Assembly (NCBI GenBank): GCA_025331565.1
Contig: JAFREQ010000012.1
Coordinates: 12,390,501-12,454,500, forward strand
DNA from: Holacanthus passer
Lineage: Eukaryota; Chordata; Actinopteri; Pomacanthidae
Length of the DNA stretch: 64,000 bases
Reading direction: 5' to 3'
Below the pieces are notes generated by a model that had not been told where the DNA came from, did not search any database, and saw nothing but the letters and a program-made list of their open reading frames with translations. Made by a program: the position numbers and the translations under genes. Positions 49,901 to 61,900 of this stretch are shown here, piece by piece (within the stretch, counting starts at the first letter, position 1; each line of letters begins with the position of its first letter).

Positions 49901-52223
49901 GCAGCACTTGGAAACTCAGAGCAGTGGTGGTCAGTTTGCTCCTGGGAGGGAAGGAATTTTCAGCCATGATGAGGTCATTTGAAGGCATCATAAATTAATG
50001 AATTCTGTGTCAATGGGATGTCTTCAAACTGCTTATGTTTTCCAACCAACAGTCCAAAACCCAAATGTGATTAATTTACAGTAATATAACGAGAATATAA
50101 ATATATAATAGAGCAACAGTTAGAGCTATAATTCCAAGGTAAACATTACTACAACCCCAATTCCAAAAAAGTTGGGACGCTGTGTAAAATGTTAATAAAA
50201 ACAGAATTTCAGTGTTTGCAAATCATTTAAAGCCTATATTTAATCGAAAATAGCGCAGACATGACATGACAAATGTTGAAACTGAAAAATGTTATTGTTT
50301 TAGGAAAAATATATGCTAATTTTAAATTTGATGCCAGCAACATGTTTCCAAAAAGTTGGGACAGGGTCTTGTTTACCATTGTGTTGCATCACCTCTTCTT
50401 TTAACAACACTCAGTAAACATTTGGGAGCCGAGTAGACCAATTTCTGGAGTTTCGAAAGTGAAATGTTGTCTCATTCTTGCCTGATATAGATTTCAGATT
50501 TGCAGAATGTGGTTTGGCATTGTCTTTCTGAAATATGCAAGGTCTTCCCTGAAAAAGACTATTTGGCAGCATATGTTGCTCCAAAACCTGTATATATTGT
50601 TCAGCATTAGTGGTGTCTTCCCATGCCACGGGCTCTTATGCATCCCCATACCATCACGGATGCTGGCTTTTGTGCTGATAGCAAGCTAGGTGGTCCCTTT
50701 CCTCTTCAGAGCGGACCACAGCACAGTTTTCCACTTCACCTCAGTCCATCTTAAAGAAGAGAAGTCCCCGGTGTTTCTGTATCATGTTTATATATGGTCT
50801 CCTCTTTAACCTCCATTTTTGGATGCAGCGACAAACTGTGTTCACAGAAAATGGTTTTTGGAAGTGATTGTGAGCCCCTGCAGTGATTTCCACTACAGAG
50901 TCCTGTCTGTTTTTAATGCAGTGCCACCTGAGGGCCCGAAGCTCATGACCATCCAGTATTGGTTTTTGGCCTTGTCCCTTTTGTACAGAGATTACTCCAG
51001 ATGAAATCCCCAAATTCTTTGCAATTTTATGCTGAGGAACATTTAGTATTACACAACTTTTCCAGTGTTTTGTTGTCCCTGTCCCAACTTTTTTGAAATG
51101 TGTTACTGGCATCAAATTTAAAATTAGCATATTCAATTAAATAAAGGGTTTAAATGATTTGCAAGCCATCAAAATCTGTTTGTATCTGTAACATTTTACA
51201 CAGTGTCCCAACTTTTTTGGAATTGGGGTAGTAATTCAAGGTAAAGCCCACACATTGAACACACAAATTGGTTTATAAGAGCAGAAATTGTTAACTTGAG
51301 GAACCTTTTTTATTATACAATAGGGATACACAGGGGCCTGTACTCAATGCTTCAGTTCATTTACAGAAAGCTTTAAATAAGTAGGGAAATAAAGATTCAT
51401 TTATATAGCACTTTTCAAAATAAATGTTCCAAAGTGTTTTACAGTAGATGCAATAAACAAAGATAACGAACACAAGAGCAACAAAATATGATTTACGAAA
51501 CAGAAAAAACACCAACAAAAAAACAAGACATCAGTTAAGAAAAGTGGGGAATTATAAGTGAGTATTGAGAAGTTTTTTTAAAATTGGATGATTCAATAAG
51601 ATGTAAAGTGTAGAAATAGTAGACTCGTACTGTATTACATGGAAGAGCACAAAATGTTCCACAGCAAATGACACTGAGTATTTTAAGGTCTGTGCTATTT
51701 CTCCAGCAGTTGGATGTAGGTTGTTTGCATACTTTATTTGCTCTCAGACACTAACTCAGTACAGACCAAACTCTGAGGATGAAGCATCTCAAAGTAACAT
51801 GTCCCACGCTCATTCATAGCCAAACACCCACATTAGCAATAACAGGATAGGAGTTAGGCTGTACAAGAGTACTATGCTCTTCTTAAGAAACAAGCCTGAC
51901 CATTCATTGATTATTTTATTGAAGTACTACCTGAATTCTCTGATAAGCCACAATAACTTATTTGATTGGATAATCAATATGTGCTATTTCTGTCTGTCCT
52001 CTCTTAGGATGAGAAGTACTGGACCAGGAGGTATAAAAACAATGAGGCAGCAAAGCGTTCCCGAGATGCTCGCCGTCTAAAGGAGAACCAAATATCTGTG
52101 CGCGCTGCCTACCTGGAGAGAGAGAACGCCGCCCTCCGACAGGAAGTGGCCGAGATACGGAAGGAACTGGGCCGCTGTCGCAACATCCTTAGTAAATACG
52201 AGAACCGCCTCGCTGACCAGTGA
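44940..52223 (+). CDS. dbp: D-site albumin promoter-binding protein, PAR bZIP factor
   Basis: DBP is a rhythmically expressed transcription factor that binds D-box sites as a dimer and passes clock timing to metabolic genes. Coding exons are 44940-45129, 45785-46228, 49631-49887 and 52008-52223, all in phase and giving 368 aa (human 325). The ATG at 44940 gives MSRQLSQLP, like the MSRPL start of HLF; the frame upstream has no nearer ATG. Blocks in order: GLKSLLQHP; the activation motif FLGPLLWDRTLP...LQYMDLEEFLTENG; a Ser-rich segment; the PAR domain FSEEELKPQPMIKKARKI; the basic region RRYKNNEAAKRSRDARRLKENQ; and a leucine zipper ending near LADQ. RRYKNNEAAK and ISVRAA mark DBP rather than HLF or TEF. 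The intron 46229-49630 holds two E-boxes and a GA repeat; the intron 49888-52007 holds a Tc1-type relic. Confidence 0.9.
46926..46965. repeat. (GA)n microsatellite in the second coding intron of DBP
   Basis: About twenty GA units in tandem. Confidence 0.95.
47047..47736 (+). promoter_or_regulatory. Two intronic E-boxes of DBP
   Basis: Perfect CACGTG at 47047-47052 and 47731-47736, inside the intron after coding exon 2. Mammalian DBP has functional E-boxes in introns as well as the promoter, so these are candidate clock sites. Hexamers this short also occur by chance. Confidence 0.4.
50150..51230 (-). mobile_element. Tc1/mariner-type transposon relic with terminal inverted repeats
   Basis: About 1.08 kb bounded by TA on each side. 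The ends are inverted repeats of roughly 40 bp: the left reads CCCCAATTCCAAAAAAGTTG from 50155, and the same appears reversed ending at 51228. On the minus strand a decayed transposase is visible. The N-terminal part (51136 to 50741) has a helix-turn-helix-like HKIAKNLGISSGVI, and the catalytic part (50629 to 50411) has QKDNAKPHSA, the DDE-family Asp motif. Stops and frame changes make it inactive. It sits in a DBP intron. Confidence 0.85.
51394..51590 (+). repeat. Interspersed repeat, copy 2 (shared with 43.03 kb)
   Basis: Collinear with the copy at 43030-43215 and in the same orientation. The shared core reads TTTATATAGCACTTTTCAAA and CAAAGTGTTTTACAGTA. No coding frame. Confidence 0.55.
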
Positions 52224-54374
52224 TGAAGGCACGGAGCAAAATCAGGAAGAGGAGGAATAAAAGCTGGATTCAACTTAAGACTTTTTGGGGCGATGGACAG
52301 AATGGGGTCAAGAAAATGGTGATGATGATGAGGAAGCTGATGATTATGATGATGAATGTATAAGACAAGGAGAAGGTTTGCTTAATGAAGCTCAGGTGTC
52401 TTTGTTTTGTTGAGGTGTCGGCTCTTAAAAGCGAAAGATGGAGAGAATAATTTAACAGATGAAAGATGTGACTTTTAAGAGTTTTGTTATTGGAGAATTG
52501 TATATTTTTATAATACTTAAGAAAAATTAGAGGGAGAGCAAATTTGGAGAATAATTTTGTATATTTTCTACATGACGGGGACATAGAGACGGGGCAAAGC
52601 TATGGTGAATATCTTTTTATTATAGATGAGTCAGGAGATGTTTAACAGGTGGTCCGCCATCGATGGGTATTTTTCGACTTGATTATTATAGTCAGGATGC
52701 AGCAGCAGGGGCGAGGACGCATGTAACAATTGTAATATAGAGAGCAAAAATTATCTTATAATCGTTATAGTTCAACATTTTTGTGGATTTTACTCAAGCA
52801 CTTAATTTTTTTCCTGTTATGTTTCTGTCACTGGGAATGGGCATGCTAGAGAGAGACAAGGGGAGACACCATGTAAACAGTCCAGCACTATCTTCAACAC
52901 TTGTCTTGTGCGTTCTTTCTTTTAATAGAACATCTTCATCCTTTCTAATTAACTTAAAGTTCCCCGGCAATATTAGTTCTTCGTGCTTTGAGTTTAACTG
53001 TATGCGATCTTTCTCGAGTCCATACTTGTATCTTTGACTCTTTTTCTCTATCCCAGTTGAGTGTTTTTAATCTGCTCTGGTGTTTTTTCGTAAGCTGGTG
53101 AAAGCCTGCTGTTGTGATGCCCCGGGTCACTCTGCTCCTCTTGATCCTCTCTTTGAATTGTTGGGACATTTCTCTTCCTCTGTTTCTATATCCAACAGCT
53201 CTATTTCTGTCTGCTCTCACTTACAGCCAATCCCCTCACAGTTATGTGCAAACTCTTCCCATAACACTTTGTCCCTGTGTCTCTCTTGTACCTGGACGGT
53301 GCATCGAGTAGTTCGAATCTCAGTGTTGTAATCGTATTCTGAAGTAGTAATCAAGCTTCCCAGTAAGACGCACATCCTTACTTTACTGTATTTTATGAGC
53401 ACACTTTAATTAGCATTATTATGGGGGGAGGAATGCTGTGTATATTGGATAGGCCTCTACTATTTTGTGTATTTGATGAATTCCAGGAGATGGGTTCAAT
53501 ACCCCCATTGAGTGGAATGGTGTTAATTTCTCAGATTTCTGGGAGAAATAAAAGCCAAAATTTCCCATGTTGATCCACAAAGCTTGTTGCTATTTAGTGC
53601 TTTTTCAATACTGCTCCTTCCTTACTGTTTACTCCTGTTATTACTTTTTACTGTATCTATAAACTTCTCTGTGTACCCACAACACCTACACAGGGGCATG
53701 GTACACTATGTTATGTTCCTGGGGGAGGGATTACTAGTAATAGAGTGTGATTTTAATCCCCTTAATGACCATGATGAATAGTTACCATTACTGCTATTAT
53801 TATTGTTATGGTTATGATGATTATCCCTCTTGTTGTTGCTGTTCTATATTATTGAATGATTTTCTTTCTTTGGATGAACATGATCTGTTGCACCTTGAAA
53901 CATCTTTGATCTTCAGTGTTCCTCAGAAAGACAATTCAAATGGAAAAACATCCCTCACTGTCTGCTATTTGCATCCTGTCTCAGACCTCCACACGTTACT
54001 CGGACAGTACTGCCACCTTGGTTTCTCTGACCATGGATTTCACGAGCGTGGCTCAATAACTCGGACACGATGTTCACGCAGACTTATCTTACCTTTCATG
54101 ATGACCTCTTCCGTTCCCCGGCGGTGTATGGACTATGCACACTATCAATATGCTCCTTGTTGGTTTATTTCAGCCTTTCTCACCTAAATCAGTGATTGTT
54201 TGCTCTCCCAACAGGATTTAGTCTCTAATATCCTCACAGATGTGGTTGATAAATCTTTTAGTTACTATAATTGAACTACAACTGCCCTGCTGCATCAGTG
54301 ATGTCCATGGTGCCCAGCCCACTCAGTGCTGGTTATTTGGATGTAGTCGAGATTTTTCCAAAAACACCAATAAA
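52224..54374 (+). terminator. DBP 3' UTR with two poly(A) signals
   Basis: AATAAA at 53547-53552 and again at 54369-54374 suggest short (about 1.3 kb) and long (about 2.15 kb) UTR forms. No other exon is supported within it. Confidence 0.5.
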
Positions 54375-55268
54375 AGATTGTTCTCATTCACTACTGCTCT
54401 GCTTTTCTTAGGTGTTTTTTCCATCACATGAATATTGTCATCAGCAGTTCTGCATGATTTTCTTCAGCTTTGTGTGCCTGCATCTTAAATTCAAGCCCAG
54501 TTTTGATCAGGAGAATGGACAACAGTGGTCGAATATCCTGAGGATGACTACTTCATTTATTTGCTAAAGCCCTTTAACCAGACTTGAATATGCAGTGAAA
54601 TGTTCTGAGACTGCTTGTTTTGATTTCCTCCGTTTGTTCACATTGTGTACATTCTTCTAATAGATGAAGCAGTCCAACTATATATTCTTGCCCAACAAAG
54701 GCAATGCTGCTCCCCTTGGACATTTAAGGACTATTTTACACATTTCTAAATTGAATGTATGTTGAACGCATGATCGATGTTGCTCAAGTGCTCAAAAATA
54801 GGATTAATGCTCCAATGCAGCTGAGCTAAAATATTAAATTGTGAAGCAGGTGTAATTACAAAATAAAAGCATATATACATCAATAATAGAATTGAAAGAT
54901 ATAAGTCACGGTGGGTGGCATGACTGGATGTATATGAGGCGCATTCGAGACATCAGGTAGAGTCCATCAATTTCCTCCAGTTGTTAGCTTTTCCTGTTTG
55001 CTTACTCCTGTTTGTTTATTGTGTGTGGGGTCAACAGCCGTGTAAGTGTCATCCCCTTTATCTGCTGTCTCAACAGAAATGGGTGAAAGGTTCCTCAGAG
55101 TGGAATTTTCCCCAAATCTCTCCTCCTCAACGCGAACCAGATGTGTGCTCCTGGGCTGTGCCCTCTCCCCCGCTCTCTCTCCCACCCTCCCACCCTTTGT
55201 TCCCCCTTCCTTAAAAATGCTGTGTCTGTGCGTCCCTCCCTCATATCGTCTGAGGCCTGGCTTCGAGG
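54375..55268. other. DBP to APOH-like spacer and likely promoter
   Basis: AT-rich until about 55,090, then CT-rich (CTCTCTCCCACCCTCCCACC) just before the next start codon. No clear TATA box. The spacer is short, under 0.9 kb. Confidence 0.4.
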
Positions 55269-58200
55269 ATGGACTGTGCACTGCTGCTGCTGTCCCTGTG
55301 GGCTCTGACTGGAACCGTGTCCCTGCAGACGCCAGGTAAGGACTCTGACTCCATTGATCTCTCACACCTGATAGACATCACTGAACCCTGCATACACAAT
55401 GACACAGCTGGACTATCACTAAAGACTTTGAATAAACGACAAAAAAACACATTTATTGAGTGTCTTCATGCAGTGCACATATTGAACAGCTGGACTTTCC
55501 CCTGCATGCTTTGCTGCTCTGTAGATGATGATCATGTAATCAGCGCTTGAGACTGTGCAATTAATCAGTTAAATAGCTGCACTCATTATCATCAGGACTT
55601 TAAAATGCAAGGGACTAACTGAGGCTGGGACTCTGCAATATATAGTATGAGTTCATTTTGGATAGCTGATGTTCATAATGCACTGATTGAAAAAGAAAAA
55701 GAAATAAATATTTGTGCTGAATTAAAAAAAAAATCACTAGTCTGCATTGCCACATGGCTTGTACGTTGTTTATATATTTTTGTGAATGTAAATAACTGTG
55801 TTGGATCATCTTTGACCTTTCACACACCTGCATAGGTGATTGTAGTTCTTCCATAAATCTGGTCCGTATTTCATGATATGCAGTACTTATTTAGATTCCC
55901 AGTATCATAGGTGCTCCATGTTTGTACTGTACACCATGTCTCCGTGTTGTTCTGGGATGATCATGTGAGCACGAGCGCTGCACATGTTCACATGTGCTGT
56001 GGGCAGAGTGAATACAGTAGCACACATGTTTTCATTCTGAGAAATGAAACATGGGGAACCCAGTATAACGCGCCCCCTTTACTCCCCCCTCAAATGTTCT
56101 GGACATTGTGGGTGTGTCGATGTTAGCGTGCAATGTAAAATAAGTGGTGGATTCGTGTTTTATGATGCATGATGTAATACATATAGAGAGGTGAGGGAAA
56201 TGGGGAGGTGTTAAATACACTAGATTACTCCTGTTCAAATATGAATTTTTAGATAAAGTTACTCCACTGAAAAAACATAAAAATCACTGGTCACAGACGT
56301 AAATCAACACTCTATAAAAAAACAAGATTGATAGAGGAATGGCAAAGAGGAATAAAGCCTGCCATCTAAATACCTACTCATATGGCAACCTGGGTGGCAA
56401 ATGTTTGCCCGGGCCACCCACACTGAATTTACTTTCCTTCAAACAGAAAACAAAGCAGAATTGGCCAACAAAATCTCAATTACGGCCTTCAGTCGGCATT
56501 TTTTACAAGGGGCCGTGAACGGAGTAGAAACAAACAAAGGGACAATTGCTGTGATGGTGTGTGTGGTATCACAACAGGGTCGTGTCCGGAGAGACTTCTG
56601 GGAGAGGAGCGGAGGAGGACGTGTCCTCGGCCCTGCAAAGCTGACAGAGACTGTGGCAACAAACGCCAGTGTCTGTGCGACGGCCAGTGTGGTCTCAGCT
56701 GTGTGGCTCCAGGTAACTGTTTGTGTGCCCTCAGTTGTCACTGTGAATGCCATTGTGGGCTCAGCCATTAAAAGTGTTTGTGTGTATATACCCAGCTGTG
56801 CCAACATACATCTGTGTTTGTGTGTGCGTGCGTTGTTTTCCTGGAAAATAAAATAAAAGCCTTGCTCATGCACAAAATCTGGGCTCGAAATGCAGGCCTA
56901 TGTGAGTGCTGAACACAAGCTTTTTATTGTGCATTGTAAAAAGGGGCACTGTGCACGGGTCCAGTTTAGTTATACAACCTCATTAGTGCCATTTTAAAAT
57001 GGTTTAGTGCTAGTGCTATCCAATCCAGCACATTCTGAAAGGTGTTTTGTTCCCTTATCTCTTGCTTTCTCTTTTCTCCTCTGCCTGGATTGTCTCTTTT
57101 CTCCTCAGGTCGAACTTGTCCCTGGCCTCTACCCCCCAGTGAAAACTCAGTGTCTCGCCTCCTCTCTCCCACTCACTCCTTTTCTGCCCTGCTTGAAGTG
57201 CGCTGCAAGTCTGGATTCACGCTGCCCAGAGGCTTGGATGTCACTATTCGCCGGTGTCAAGGTGACCGACAGTGGAGTGGAGATGAGCCCGTCTGCACAA
57301 GTGAGTTTGAGGTCAACAGAAAAATGTTCTTTCTGGCTTTGTGTCCTGCTTCATAACAATGAATTCACACCACAGGCAATGAACATCTGGAAGAATGTTG
57401 CTGCTGTATTTGTTACCTTACTACTTATGAAAGCAGCAGGTCCACAGTTCATGTGTTTAGGTCAATGATGAGGTGCAGGAGTTTTTTTATGTTAATACAA
57501 GACAGTCAGATAGACAGACAGAGGAAGAGAGCGAGGGAGGTATTCAGGAATGAAACCCCTCTGTGATTGTGTCGACAGAGACGTTGCACAACTGGGACCT
57601 ATTCTCCTCGTCACCATGGCAACCAGAGCTTTAGTTGTTCATATTGGTTGTCTGAAGATTTCACTGTTGAACTGTTGATGAGTGTAAAGAGGAGCAGAGA
57701 GCTACAAGTGTGGATGTACGTGCATATACATTATGTGTGTGTTGTTTGTATGTGCACCACAGCACAGACACTTGTATTTTCTGCAAACTATATACATGTG
57801 TATGAAGTTATATTTGTTCATTTTTTGGGCCTTAGATTGTGGTGTTGTAATGGCTTGTAGTCCACTCACAGACCAAAATACACTGTAAGGTGTTTCTGTT
57901 TTGTTATTTATGGGAGGACAACAACAAAAACAGACTAAAAATGAAATCAAGATGAATCACAACATCTTGAACACAGTTGCAACAAAAGGTTATAAGTTCA
58001 CTAAAGGCTTCACTCATGTTGTGTCTAGCCTTGTGCAGTGCTGGAGGTCTGCAATCTCTTCATTGAGCTAAAACAGACTTGTGACCATGCAGGCTACAGG
58101 GGCCAGACCAGAGCTGCAAATACATTTAAACAAATGCAGGAGCAGCGGAAGTTGATTCTTCAAAATACAAAGGACTTTCCAGCAATTACAAGTTAATTTG

Positions 58201-58938
58201 CAACCGCAGCACCACTGTGCCCCAAGATAATCATGCGGTTAAACATTTGCACTTTCTGTCTAAATATAGAACAAAAAAATGATAAATCTGAAAAGGTGGC
58301 TCACAAAAGACAAAACGTGTTCCACTGCTGTGCAGCCTCATTACATCTACTGCTGTGCTGTGAGGCTGCACAGCAGTACATGAAGTAAAGCCATCGATAC
58401 TTCTTAGTATCTCGACACGTCTCATCATCATGCAGCACCTGGAAATATGGATTTTTTTTGCTTATTGCTTGTGTTGACCTGACAGTTCTGAAAAAAAAAA
58501 ATACAGTTTCAGCTTAAAAGGTCTGAGTCCTGCTGCATTAATCACACACCTGGAACTGCAGTAAACACGCTTTCTTAGGAATCCTCAACCCAGCTGGGAT
58601 TTTGTATCTTTTCAAAGATGTGAAATAAGGATACCATTATCAGCTCTCTCTCTCGTAGAGTATCCTCCTGCAGAGAGACGGGCAGAAGGTAGGTGGGTTT
58701 TGAACGTGTGAGAGCGTTTGTATTGTGTGTCCTTTGCATGTGTGTTAGAGTGTGAGTCGAGCTCCTTCATGCCTGTTGAGAGGCAGTGGGCGGCAGATCA
58801 CTGTCAAAGTGGCACAGAGCTGCATGCACACAGTGTGAGTGTGAATATGTGTTTATAGGAGAGAGGTAGAGAGGTAGCTTTTTTCTGTATACATTAGATG
58901 TGTATGTGTGGGGGGCGGATTGCACATGTGTTACAGAG

Positions 58939-58992
<54 letters not shown>

Positions 58993-61900
58993 CGACAGAT
59001 CACAGTCAGGAGAGTCAGAGAGCTCTCTTGCTCATGCTGCTCCAGGCCTTTCTGTTCCCTGTTCTCCTCTCCTCTGCTCTCTTCTCTCATCCTCTTTTCC
59101 TCTCATCTCTTTCTCCTCTCATCCTCTTCCATCTGAGGCCTCTGATAAGGTCTCTCTCTACAATGGGAGCCAAGGACAAGCATGCAGCTTTAGGCTATTT
59201 AGTTTGCGGTGTGTGCATATTTGGGGGGGAAGAAAAACAGTGAAAACGCACTCTTTGGTCTCAATCAGATTGCTGTGTATTTAACGCTGTGGTTCATTCA
59301 AAATTGCTGTTATAAATTTTTAAGAGATGAATTTGATATACCTGCTTCGTAGCAGTTTGGTGCTGCATCCTGTGTGGGTGGCAGCAGTACTAGGCAGAAG
59401 AAGGGGCGATATGTGAAAACAGAACTCGGCTTCGGGCTCTCATCCGCAGCCAAACACACTCGTAACTCTCCCTCTCCCATAGGTCCCTTTACATTCTTAT
59501 ATTAACGTTTCTCGGTTTCAGATACCTAAGACAGCCCTCAGGCAAGAGCTGTCTCTGCCTTTCAAAGCCGTGTTCAGCTCCGAAACCCCGCGCTTGATGG
59601 AGCCCAGGTCGCTCCAGCCTCTCTCCGAGCACCACTCTTGATATTTATATTTCCACGAGTGTGAGGCACTCAAACTCCCAGGAATGAACAATGCCAGGTG
59701 TTATACAATCACAGATATAGCTGTGAGATCGGAGAGGTGTGGGGCGGCGTTTCACCTGCTCATCGAACTCTGATTTCTTACCTAAGAAGGGTTATTTCAA
59801 CTTAAATAGAACAAGACATTGGGTGAAACGCCTCTGTGGGTCACAAACTAAATAGAAACCTCGGTTAACACAAGTCAAATGAGGTAGCAGGACAGACGCT
59901 CCTTCTCCTATACATCTGTTTTTATTCCCTGCTTCCCTCCTTTCACTCTTTCTTTCCTTCTTTACTTGCTAATGGCTGATACCTGTTACCTTAACCAGTT
60001 ATTCCAATGGGCTTCCTGTGTTCATGTAAGTAATTGTGAGAATAAATAGGGTTGTGTTTACTAGATAGACGAGTGTTGCTGCATTTCTCTCTGAGGAATT
60101 TTACACACTTCATGCATCAGTGTCATTACAGGACACTGGTGGAAGAAGTATTCAGATCCTTTACTTAGAAAAAGCAGTAGTACTACAATGTAAAAAGCTT
60201 TCAAGAATTTTCCAGAGTAGAAGTATGGAAGCTATTAACCCCATAATGCACAGGAACCAAAAGTATTCATTATACAGATGATAGCCCCTGACAGTGTTAT
60301 ATTATTATATATTTTGGCAACACTTTACTCTATCCACATTTAGCATTTATGAGCAATATATAAAGAATTAAGAAATGGTATATATCACACTAAAGGGTTG
60401 CTTGTATTTTATTATTGCAATAATTATTACTAGTGCATTCGTGTGTAAACATTTTAGTGCAGCAGCTGATCAAGGAGGATCTCATTTTAGTCACTTTATA
60501 CTGCTGAGTAGTAATCTATAACAATGCATAATATTTATGAAGTTCATAAATTCTGTATGTACAGTCTTAATCTGAAAAGTAACTAGTGACTATGTGGAGT
60601 AAAAAGTGCAATATTTGCATCTGAACTGTGGAAGAAATGAGAAAAAATACAAATATTAGTCAGCCTGTTTTGGAAATACTCAAGTAAAATACAAATACCA
60701 CAAAATTGTACTCAAGTAAATGTACACATTACCACTGCTGGGTATGGGGAGATGCAACTTTTATGTTAAAGAAATGGCATAAAAGTAACTGAAGACTGAT
60801 TTTCTGCAGGCTTGGTTATTTTGGTCTTCAATGCAAGACTTCTGTAATTACTTACATATTTCTGCAGCGTGGTATTGCTACTTTCACTTAAATAAAAGAT
60901 CTCACAAGAAAGTCTTTAACCTTCTGTTTTGCTTTGACCTTCAGAGGCTCCGTCATCCGAACCGGCTGCAGCCCAAACCTGCCCTCTGCCTGAGGAAGTC
61001 ATCAACACTTTCAGCATCCAGGGTGACGCTGCAGTAGGAACTTCCATCCGCTACAGCTGCCTGTCTGGGTAAGGGGGGGGGAGGTTAAGGTTGTGAGTGC
61101 GTAGGCAGAGGCTATGAAAACCTGAAATGATGCAAAGGTAGAAATGGAGGAAGTGAGAAGACGGGGATGGAGTGTGAAGAAGAGGGAGGGAGCGGAGGGA
61201 AGGCTTGATTACAGGAGAGATGTTGGGGAACGACAGATGATGAGCGATGAATGGCAGGGAATTCATTTTGATCTCCCAGCTGACGATCTCTCCATTGAGC
61301 TAACTAGGTCATTACAGTCTAATCTTGTATTGACTCCCCTCTACACACTGACTCATCCACAGGATAAGATGAGCCTGAGTGGATGTGTCAGCCAGAACTG
61401 TGCACACAACATTTAGACACTGTGAAAGAGAGACAGGGTGGAAAAAGGAATCATTTACACCTTTTTTCATCACTTTTATTTTGATGATGCTCCTTAGCTG
61501 TCAATACTGTACATGTCACACCGCCATCTGTCTCCATCCCTCTCTCCCTTCTCTCCTGCAGGGCGGACATAGTGGGGAGCAGTGAAAATTTCTGCCTGGA
61601 TAATCAGACCTGGCAGTATCCTCACCCCATCTGTAAAAGTAAGTGTGCAGTGGTGTAATGTATCTTGCACTGGTCATGTGTGTGTGAGCATGCTTCGTCC
61701 TCATGCATCTTTCAAGGTTAGCAGGATGGAGCATGGAACGGCGGTTGGTTGTATGACTGACCGGACTGAGAGACCTGCGTGTTTATTTTGTTTCTGATGT
61801 GCATTCATTTGTTGTGTACGTGTGTTCATTTGTGTGTGCAGCTATGTAAAAAAGAGTGAATCAAAGGAGGCAGACAGAAACACACAAACCTCTTCAAGTG

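Noticed and set aside
58943..58990. TG array as a CRISPR or other structured array
   Set aside because: It is a plain dinucleotide microsatellite without spacers, in a vertebrate intron.
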